A stretch of 35,415 nt of DNA from JBGPIT01 sp041485125 (lineage in GTDB: Bacteria; Desulfobacterota; Binatia; UTPRO1). Numbering within the stretch: the stretch's first letter is position 1; every line of letters starts with the position of its first letter. The notes below the pieces were generated by a model. It was not told the DNA's origin, ran no database searches, and worked only from the letters and a program-made list of their open reading frames with translations. The stretch covers positions 1 through 35,415 of the forward strand of contig JBGPIT010000009.1 of the NCBI GenBank assembly GCA_041485125.1, written 5' to 3'. The translations under genes and the position numbers were made by a program. This document shows positions 29,594 through 35,415 of the stretch, one piece after another.

Positions 29594-30949
29594 TCAATCG
29601 GGGCGACGCACCCGGACGGCGTAGAAGCCGTCGAGGCCGTCACGGTGCGGCAGGGTACGGAGCGCGCCGTTCTCGTCGACGAGGCCGGCGGCGGCGGCGG
29701 GAAGATGCGCACCGGCTCGCTCGATCACGAGCCTCGGATGCGCGGCAAGCCAGCGCTCCACCACGCGCTCGTTCTCGGCGGGCATGATCGTGCACGTCGC
29801 GTAGACGAGGACGCCGCCAGGTGCGAGGAGCGGCGTCACGCGCATGAGGAGCTCGTGCTGCAAGGTGGCGAGCCGTGCGACGTCGGCGGGCGTGCGCCTC
29901 CAGCGCACCTCGGGATGCGAGCGCAACGTGCCGAGGCCCGAGCACGGCGCGTCGACGAGGATGCGATCGAACGTGGTGCGGAGCGCGCGCGCCGCGCGGC
30001 GGGCGTCGAGGACCACGACGTCGACGTTCCCGACGCCGAGCCGCCGCGCGACGCCGGCGATCGCCGCGGCGCCGCGGCGGCGCTGATCGAGCCCGACGAT
30101 GCGGCCGGTCGGGCCGACGAGCTCGGCGAGGTAGCCGGTCTTTCCGCCCGGGGCCGCGCAGGCGTCGAGCACGCGCATGCCGGGCTCGGCGCCGACGAGG
30201 AGCGCGACCAGCTGCGACGCCTCGGACTGCGGGCTGAGCTCGCCGCGTGCATAGCCCTCGAGCGCGTGCGGCGACGCGGTCGCGGTACGGATCGCGTCGG
30301 GCGCGAAGTGACACGGCTCGGCGGTGACGCCGGCGGCGGCGAGGCGCGCCAGCAATCGGTCACGTTCGCCGTGCCGTGCGCGTACGACCGTCGGCGCGGC
30401 CTCGTTGTCGGCGGCGAGCAACGCCCGCAGCTCCTCGGGCGGAAAGCGCTCGCTCCAGCGCTCGACGAGCCAGCGCGGGTGCGAGAGCGCGACCGAGAGA
30501 TGTTTCAGTGGATCGGTCGCGGGATCGGGCAGCGTCAGACCATCCGGCTCGCGTGCGGCGCGGCGTAAGACCGCGTTCACCAAGCCCGATGCTTTCGGCG
30601 CGCGAGCCTTCGCGATGATCACGCTGGTATCGACGGCCGCGTGCGCCGGTACGCGCTCCAGAAAGAGCAGCTGATAGAGGCCGAGCCGCAGGATGATCCG
30701 CACGATCGGATCGAGTCGTTCCGGGTCGCGCCCGGCGAGCGCGCCGACGTGCCAGTCGAGGCGGCCCTGCCACGCGAGCGTGCCGTAGACGAGCCGGGTG
30801 GCGAGGCCGCGATCGCGCCCGTCGAGGGTGCTCGTCGTGAGCGCGGCATCGAGCGCGACGTCGGCGTAAGCGCGGTCACGCTCGACCCGCTCGAGCACGG
30901 CGGCGGCGATCTCCCGCGCGCCGAGCCCTTCGCCCGGCGACGAGGCCAT
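29594..30949 (-). CDS. rsmB: 16S rRNA (cytosine-967-C5)-methyltransferase
   Basis: 451 residues. The N-terminal NusB-like RNA-binding domain (about 1-140) includes RLVYGTLAWQGRLDWHVG. The Rossmann SAM methyltransferase domain carries DACAAPGGKTGYLAEL (SAM binding), the nucleophile region DAPCSGLGTLRSHPEVRW and the second Cys region LVYATCTIMPAENERVVERW. It methylates C967 of 16S rRNA. The ATG at 30949 shares one base with the fmt stop (TGATG), so the two are translationally coupled. The frame stays open for hundreds of codons upstream only as a shadow of fmt. Confidence 0.95.
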   Translation of the reverse strand: MASSPGEGLGAREIAAAVLERVERDRAYADVALDAALTTSTLDGRDRGLATRLVYGTLAWQGRLDWHVGALAGRDPERLDPIVRIILRLGLYQLLFLERVPAHAAVDTSVIIAKARAPKASGLVNAVLRRAAREPDGLTLPDPATDPLKHLSVALSHPRWLVERWSERFPPEELRALLAADNEAAPTVVRARHGERDRLLARLAAAGVTAEPCHFAPDAIRTATASPHALEGYARGELSPQSEASQLVALLVGAEPGMRVLDACAAPGGKTGYLAELVGPTGRIVGLDQRRRGAAAIAGVARRLGVGNVDVVVLDARRAARALRTTFDRILVDAPCSGLGTLRSHPEVRWRRTPADVARLATLQHELLMRVTPLLAPGGVLVYATCTIMPAENERVVERWLAAHPRLVIERAGAHLPAAAAGLVDENGALRTLPHRDGLDGFYAVRVRRPD

Positions 30950-31923
30950 CAGTCGAAGCGATCGCCGGCGACGAGCCGGGCGCCCGCCGCGAAGGCCGCC
31001 GCGCTCATCGCCGTCTTGCCCTCGGGTTGGACGCGCAGGAGTTCGATCGCGCCGGCGCCGGTGCGGACGTGGATCGTCGCGCCGACGTCGCTGATCGTCC
31101 CCGCTTCGCCGGCCGCGGCGGTGGCAGCTTCCGTCGCATTGTCGGCACGGGCCGCGAGAATCTTGATCGTCTTGCCACGCCAGAGCGCGAACGCCGACGG
31201 CCACGGCGTGAACGCCCGCACCCGCCGCGCGATGAGCGACGCCGGCTCGTCCCACCGAACGCGGCCGGCCTCTTTCGTGAGGCGCGGCGCGTAGGTCGCG
31301 AGGGACGCATCTTGCGGTGTCGCGACGAGGCCGCCGGCGCGGACGCGTCCGAGCGCGGCGCTGAGCGCGGTACCGCCAAGCGCGGCGAGCCGCTCGGTCA
31401 AGGTCGCGGTGGTGTCGTCGGGCGCGATCGGCAACGCCGTTTGGAGGAGAACGTCGCCCTCGTCCATGCCTTCGGACATGAGCATGATCGTGATGCCGGT
31501 CTCCAGGTCGCCGGCGAGGATCGCCGCCGCGATCGGTGCGGCGCCGCGGTGACGCGGCAGCAACGAGGCGTGCACGTTGAGCGGCGCCAGCCGCGGCAGC
31601 GCCAGGATCGCCGCCGGCAAGATCTTGCCGTAGGCGGCGACCACGATCACGTCGGGTGCCCACGCCTGCAACGTCGGCATCACCTCCGGGTCGCGGAGCT
31701 TGGCCGGACGGAGGAGCGGCACGCCACGCGCGAGCGCCGATGCCGCGACCGGCGACGGTGCGCTTCGCAGGCCGCGCCCCTGCGGGCGGTCGGGCTGCGA
31801 GACCACGCCGACGAGATCCGAGCAGGCGGCGAGCGCGTCGAGGCTCGGCACCGCGAACGGGGGCGTCCCCATGAACACCGAGCGCAACGGCCGATCGCCC
31901 GGCCAAGACAGCGTGCGCGTCAC
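30949..31923 (-). CDS. fmt: Methionyl-tRNA formyltransferase
   Basis: 324 residues. It formylates Met-tRNAfMet with 10-formyltetrahydrofolate. SVFMGTPPFAVPSL opens the N-terminal Rossmann domain. VVAAYGKILPAAIL, NVHASLLPRHRGAAPI and GITIMLMSEGMDEGDVLLQ carry the Asn-His-Asp active site. The C-terminal OB-like domain (about 210-320) binds tRNA. The GTG at 31923 is the start. def lies 43 bases upstream and rsmB overlaps its end, the classic order for this translation-start module. Confidence 0.95.
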   Translation of the reverse strand: MTRTLSWPGDRPLRSVFMGTPPFAVPSLDALAACSDLVGVVSQPDRPQGRGLRSAPSPVAASALARGVPLLRPAKLRDPEVMPTLQAWAPDVIVVAAYGKILPAAILALPRLAPLNVHASLLPRHRGAAPIAAAILAGDLETGITIMLMSEGMDEGDVLLQTALPIAPDDTTATLTERLAALGGTALSAALGRVRAGGLVATPQDASLATYAPRLTKEAGRVRWDEPASLIARRVRAFTPWPSAFALWRGKTIKILAARADNATEAATAAAGEAGTISDVGATIHVRTGAGAIELLRVQPEGKTAMSAAAFAAGARLVAGDRFD

Positions 31924-31966
31924 GCTCGTGCCCCGGTTGCTCTCGGCGGCGCCGGCTTCGCTGACG

Positions 31967-32500
31967 TCAGATCAGGACGCCCCGAGGGCTCGGCTCGCGG
32001 CCGTCGCGATCGAGCTTCTTCAGGCGCCGCTTGTAGAGATCGCGCTTGAGGCGGCTCAGCCGATCGATGAAGAGCTTGCCGTCGAGATGATCGATCTCGT
32101 GCTGGAGGGCGACGGCGAGGAGGTCGGTCGCTTCGATCTCGACTTCCTTCTGCTCGGGCGTGTACGCGCGCACCAATACCCGTGCGGCGCGCCGGACCTC
32201 GGCGGCGTAGTCCACCACCGAGAGACAGCCCTCCTCCCACAAGAGCTCGCCCTCGGCCTCGGCGATCACCGGGTTGATGAGCTTCAGGAGGCGTTTGCCT
32301 TTGTTCTCGTGGTCGACGTCGAGCACGATGACGCGTTCGCCGAGCCCGATTTGGGGGGCGGCGAGGCCGACGCCGGGGGCGGCGTACATCGTCTCGACCA
32401 TGTCCTGGATCGTCCCCGCGACTTTGCCGTCGATGTTGCGGACCTCGGTCGCGGGCTTTTTCAGGATCGGGTCTGGATAGGTAAGAATGCGACGAATCAC
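31967..32500 (-). CDS. def: Peptide deformylase
   Basis: 177 residues. It removes the N-formyl group from new proteins with an active-site metal. Motif I is GVGLAAPQIG (43-52), motif II EGCLSV with ligand C92, and motif III HEIDHLDG with H134, catalytic E135 and H138. All are intact. The start is set at the GTG 32500, seven bases after the priA stop; the further upstream frame would run into priA and lacks family residues. No distinct ribosome site is seen, so coupling to priA is likely. Confidence 0.95.
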   Translation of the reverse strand: MIRRILTYPDPILKKPATEVRNIDGKVAGTIQDMVETMYAAPGVGLAAPQIGLGERVIVLDVDHENKGKRLLKLINPVIAEAEGELLWEEGCLSVVDYAAEVRRAARVLVRAYTPEQKEVEIEATDLLAVALQHEIDHLDGKLFIDRLSRLKRDLYKRRLKKLDRDGREPSPRGVLI

Positions 32501-32507
32501 GTGATTT

Positions 32508-35051
32508 TCATAACATGCTGACCGGATCGACATCAACGACGAGGCGGACGCTGCGCATGAGCGGAGTCGCGCGGAGGCCGCTCATGACGTCGCGAATCAC
32601 CCGGTGGAGCGCGCCGACGCGTGCCGACGAGAGCAACACCTGCCATCGGAAGCGGCCGCGCAAACGCTCGAGCGGCGCCGGCGCCGGACCGCGGACCGTC
32701 ACGATCTCGCCCGCGGCGGTGCGCGCCCGTGTGGCGACCGCGTTTGCGGCGCGCTCGGTCGCCCCGGGATCCTCGCCCTCGAGACGGATGATCGCGAGGC
32801 GCGCGAACGGCGGGTAGCCGACCTCGCGACGCTCGTCGAGCTCGCGCGTCGCGAAGGCATCGTAGTCGTGGGCGGCGGCGGCGCGCAGGCTGTGATGCTG
32901 GGGCCGGAAGGTCTGCACCACGACCGTGCCGGGTAGACGGCCGCGTCCCGCCCGTCCCGCGACCTGCGTCAGCAGCTGGAAGGTCCGCTCGGCGGCGCGG
33001 AAGTCGGGCATGTTGAGGGCGATGTCGGCGAGCAGCACGCCGACCAGGGTGACGCCGGCGACGTCGTGACCCTTGGTGACCATCTGGGTGCCGATCAGGA
33101 TGTCGAGCTCGCCGCGCTGCCAGGCGTCGAGGATGCGCCGGTGCGAGCCGCGGCGCGCCGTGGTGTCGCGATCGAGACGGCCGATCCGCGCCTGGGGAAA
33201 GAGCTCGGCGACGTCGGCCTCGATGCGCTCGGTGCCGTCGGCGAACGACTGCAGCGGACCCTTGCCGCAGCTCGCGCAGGCGTCGGTGGATTGCCGGACG
33301 TAGCCGCAGTGGTGACAGAGCAGGACGCCGCGCCCGCGATGGTACGTCAGGCTGACGCTGCAGGACGGGCAGCCGGCGGGCTCGCCGCAGGCGAGGCACT
33401 GCAGCGAGCGCGCGAAGCCGCGACGATTCAAGAAGAGCAGCACCTGCTCGCGGCGCGCGAGCGTCGCTTCGATCGCGGCCCGGAGCGGCGGCGAGAAGAG
33501 CCCGACCATGCGATTCGCCGGCTCGCGCACGTCGACGAGCTCGACCGGCGGCAGCGGCCGGTCCTCGACGCGGCGGCGCAGCCGCAGCAGCTGGAACTTG
33601 CCGTCGAGCGCTTGGCGGTAGGCCTCGACCGCGGGCGTCGCCGAGCCGAGGATCGCCGTTGCGCCGGTGAGCTTGGCGCGCACCAAGGCGAGGTCGCGAC
33701 CGCTGTAGCGCAGGCCTTCGTCCTGCTTGAAGGCGGGATCGTGCTCCTCGTCGACGACGACGAGACCGAGGTCCGCGAGCGGCGCGAACACCGCCGAGCG
33801 CGCCCCGACGACCAGGCGCGCCTCGCCGCGCGCGCAGCGGCGCCACTCGTCCCAGCGCTCGCCGGGTGTGAGACCGCTGTGCAGCAGCGCGACGCCCGAG
33901 CCGAAGCGCTCTTGGACGCGCATCACCAGCTGGTGCGTGAGCGCGATCTCGGGAACGAGGAAGAGGGCGCTGCGACCGGCGGCGAGCGTCCGCTCGGCCG
34001 CTTGCAGGTACACCTCGGTCTTGCCGCTGCCGGTGACGCCGTGAAGGAGAAAGACGGCGAAGCCGGTGCTCGCCGCGATGCTTTCGACCGCGGCACTCTG
34101 CTCGGCCGTCAAGGTCGGCGCTGCCGACGCGGCCGTCGCGCCGACGGTGTCGCGGTAGCGCTCGGCGTGACGTCGCTGCAGCACACCACGGCGGACGAGC
34201 GCGTCGGCGGCGGCGCGCTCGCGGATGCCGAGCGCGCCGGTTTCCGCCTGTCGTGACGGGTCCGCGGCGATCTTGGCGTAGAGCGCGTGCTGGCGCGGGG
34301 CGCGACGGGCGAGGAGCGCCTCTTCGTCCGTGCCGAGCGCCCGCGCGACGGTGAAGACCGTCACCAGCTTCGTCTTGCCGGCGGGCCGGCGGAGCTCGTC
34401 GTCGACGACGATCACGCCGCGTGAGACCAGCCGGTCGAGGGCGCGATCGATGCGGGCGCGACCGAGCGTGCGCGCGAGCTGCCGCGTCGAGATCGCGCCC
34501 TCGGTGCGCAGGCGGGCGACGATCGACGCTTCGAGCGTGCCGAGGTCGGCGGTCGCGGCGGCACCGCCGGCGAGCCGGACGACGCGCGCGCTCGTCGCCC
34601 GCAAGCCGCCGGGCAGCGCCGCCGCGAGGACGTCGGCGAGCGACGTCATGTAGTAGTCGGCCGCCCAGCGGCAGAGCGTGAAGAGCTCCGCCGTCAGGAT
34701 CGGCTCGGCGTCGAGCACCTGGTCGATGCGCCGGAGCGCCGCCGCGTCGACGTCGGTCGTCGCCGCGAGCGCGACGACGATGCCGGTCTCGCGCCGGCGT
34801 CCGAGCGGCACCACGACGCGCATGCCGGGGCGCAGACGCGCGCGGTGTTCCTGCGGCACCTCGTAGGTGAGGAGGTCCTTCCCCGGGACGGCGGGAACGA
34901 GCGCGACGGCGGCGTATCGCGCGGTATCGGCCCGCGCCTCGTCCGCGTGCCGCGCAGCGCGCGCGTCGTTCTCGTGGTGCTCGGCGCGCGAGGCGATCGA
35001 CACGCGCGCCTTATCGCCGCCGCTGTTCGAGGTGTCAAAGCGAGTGCGCAT
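32508..35051 (-). CDS. priA: Primosomal protein N' (replication restart helicase PriA)
   Basis: About 847 residues. Domains: an N-terminal fork-binding domain beginning VALVPAVPGKDLLTYEVP, a winged-helix region, and SF2 helicase lobes with Walker A GVTGSGKTEVY, DEEH Walker B (VVVDEEHDPAFKQ) and GSATPA. An eight-Cys zinc insert follows (CLACGEPAGCPSC, CHHCGYV, CASCGKG), then helicase lobe 2 (ILIGTQMVTKGHD, QVAGRAGRG). It restarts stalled forks. The N-terminus has some 45 extra charged residues before the conserved domain. ATG 35051 has GGAG nine bases upstream; GTG 35066 and GTG 35003 are alternatives. First gene of the priA-def-fmt-rsmB-rpe run. Confidence 0.95.
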   Translation of the reverse strand: MRTRFDTSNSGGDKARVSIASRAEHHENDARAARHADEARADTARYAAVALVPAVPGKDLLTYEVPQEHRARLRPGMRVVVPLGRRRETGIVVALAATTDVDAAALRRIDQVLDAEPILTAELFTLCRWAADYYMTSLADVLAAALPGGLRATSARVVRLAGGAAATADLGTLEASIVARLRTEGAISTRQLARTLGRARIDRALDRLVSRGVIVVDDELRRPAGKTKLVTVFTVARALGTDEEALLARRAPRQHALYAKIAADPSRQAETGALGIRERAAADALVRRGVLQRRHAERYRDTVGATAASAAPTLTAEQSAAVESIAASTGFAVFLLHGVTGSGKTEVYLQAAERTLAAGRSALFLVPEIALTHQLVMRVQERFGSGVALLHSGLTPGERWDEWRRCARGEARLVVGARSAVFAPLADLGLVVVDEEHDPAFKQDEGLRYSGRDLALVRAKLTGATAILGSATPAVEAYRQALDGKFQLLRLRRRVEDRPLPPVELVDVREPANRMVGLFSPPLRAAIEATLARREQVLLFLNRRGFARSLQCLACGEPAGCPSCSVSLTYHRGRGVLLCHHCGYVRQSTDACASCGKGPLQSFADGTERIEADVAELFPQARIGRLDRDTTARRGSHRRILDAWQRGELDILIGTQMVTKGHDVAGVTLVGVLLADIALNMPDFRAAERTFQLLTQVAGRAGRGRLPGTVVVQTFRPQHHSLRAAAAHDYDAFATRELDERREVGYPPFARLAIIRLEGEDPGATERAANAVATRARTAAGEIVTVRGPAPAPLERLRGRFRWQVLLSSARVGALHRVIRDVMSGLRATPLMRSVRLVVDVDPVSML

Positions 35052-35202
35052 CGATTCGTGCTCCACACGCCCTATCAGGTCAGTGCCGAACCGATGACGG
35101 TGGCACGGGGATGATCAGCATGTGCCACCTCAGGCGCCCGAGCAACGTGCGCTGCAGACACAAAGAGCCGCGTGCGTTCGATCACACGCGATGTCTCGCC
35201 GG

Positions 35203-35218
35203 TGGAATAGCGATTGCT
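35203..35218 (+). promoter_or_regulatory. Weak sigma-54-type promoter candidate before the prepilin gene
   Basis: TGGAAT (35203-35208) and TTGCT (35214-35218) hold the GG-N10-GC spacing with two mismatches in the -24 half. Pilin genes are RpoN-dependent in several groups, but pseudopilins are often not, so this is suggestive only. Confidence 0.3.
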
Positions 35219-35243
35219 GACTCGGAGAGTGGGGATCGCAAAC

Positions 35244-35415
35244 ATGTCGCATTCGAGACGCATACAACGAGGATCGTCCGGCTTCTCGCTCGTCGAGATT
35301 CTGAGCGCGATCGCGCTCATGGGCATCATCACCGGGTTCGCCGCGAACAGGTTCAGCGCGTGGCAGCCGAACTTCCGGGTGCGCGGCGCCGCATTGGCCG
35401 TCGCGGGCGACATGA
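35244..35415 (+). CDS. Type IV prepilin / pseudopilin-like protein, 3' truncated by window edge
   Basis: 57 codons are visible. The class III signal GSSG/FSLVEIL is complete: Gly13 before the cleavage site, Phe14 as +1, and Glu18 at +5, followed by a hydrophobic helix (SAIALMGIITGF). The residues after the helix (RFSAWQPNFRVRGAALAVAGDM) resemble the start of the GspH/FimT pseudopilin domain, so a minor pseudopilin is more likely than the major pilin. It would be processed by PilD and assembled at the inner membrane. TGGGGA eight bases before the ATG is a plausible ribosome site. It is divergent from priA. More pilus or secretion genes are expected downstream. Confidence 0.88.
   Translation, partial: MSHSRRIQRGSSGFSLVEILSAIALMGIITGFAANRFSAWQPNFRVRGAALAVAGDM

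Noticed and set aside
1..35415. CRISPR array, insertion sequence, prophage or toxin-antitoxin pair
   Set aside because: No regularly spaced direct repeats, transposase, integrase or typical toxin motifs seen on either strand.

Overview
The window is GC-rich, densely coded chromosome from a Gram-negative bacterium. Several proteins need an outer membrane (an Omp85/D15-type barrel, a porin-like barrel, an MltD-type transglycosylase, a prepilin). A sigma-54-type promoter, an F420-type luciferase-like oxidoreductase, an archaeal-type aspartate-semialdehyde dehydrogenase and glutaryl-CoA dehydrogenase would fit a deltaproteobacterial-type lineage (for example Binatota, Myxococcota or Desulfobacterota). 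That placement is inference. There is no prophage, insertion sequence or CRISPR array; almost everything reads as core genome.

Layout. 1-4.6 kb: a 5'-truncated unknown gene, a small unknown gene, a ferredoxin fused to a zinc ribbon and coiled coil, and a secreted nitrilase-fold protein joined to an Asp-box propeller. 4.6-11 kb: envelope genes (flippase-like membrane protein, D15-type barrel, ArnT/PMT-type glycosyltransferase, small membrane coiled-coil protein, porin). 11-13.8 kb: YiiX-like papain-fold protein, short MutY, asd. 13.8-18.7 kb: luciferase-like oxidoreductase, then a LysR regulator divergent from glutaryl-CoA dehydrogenase plus cstA. 18.7-22 kb: MltD-like transglycosylase, NUDIX hydrolase, mini-glutaredoxin, two translationally coupled unknown envelope proteins, and a small DUF3553-like protein. 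22-25.5 kb: ileS-lspA with a 4-nt overlap. 25.5-28 kb: the nitrogen module, minus strand: sigma-54-type promoter, a hidden small secreted-protein ORF, glnB, glnA, intrinsic terminator. 28-35 kb, minus strand: priA-def-fmt-rsmB-rpe, tRNA-Pro(CGG) and plsY. The right edge cuts a type IV prepilin/pseudopilin gene.

The most rewarding non-coding signals are: (i) the glnB control region, with a GG-N10-GC sigma-54 promoter, an upstream 6-5-6 palindrome placed like an enhancer, and a frameshifted small secreted-protein ORF whose stop overlaps the glnB start; (ii) a roughly 113-nt near-continuous hairpin between lspA and glnA whose outer right flank can also pair with a downstream segment; (iii) a LysR operator of two interleaved palindromes between the regulator and gcdH; and (iv) several -10 boxes so close to start codons that leaderless mRNAs are likely. 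At protein level the best oddity is a nitrilase-fold domain with Ser in place of the nucleophilic Cys, fused to a propeller. I did not find a clear new defence or mobile system.
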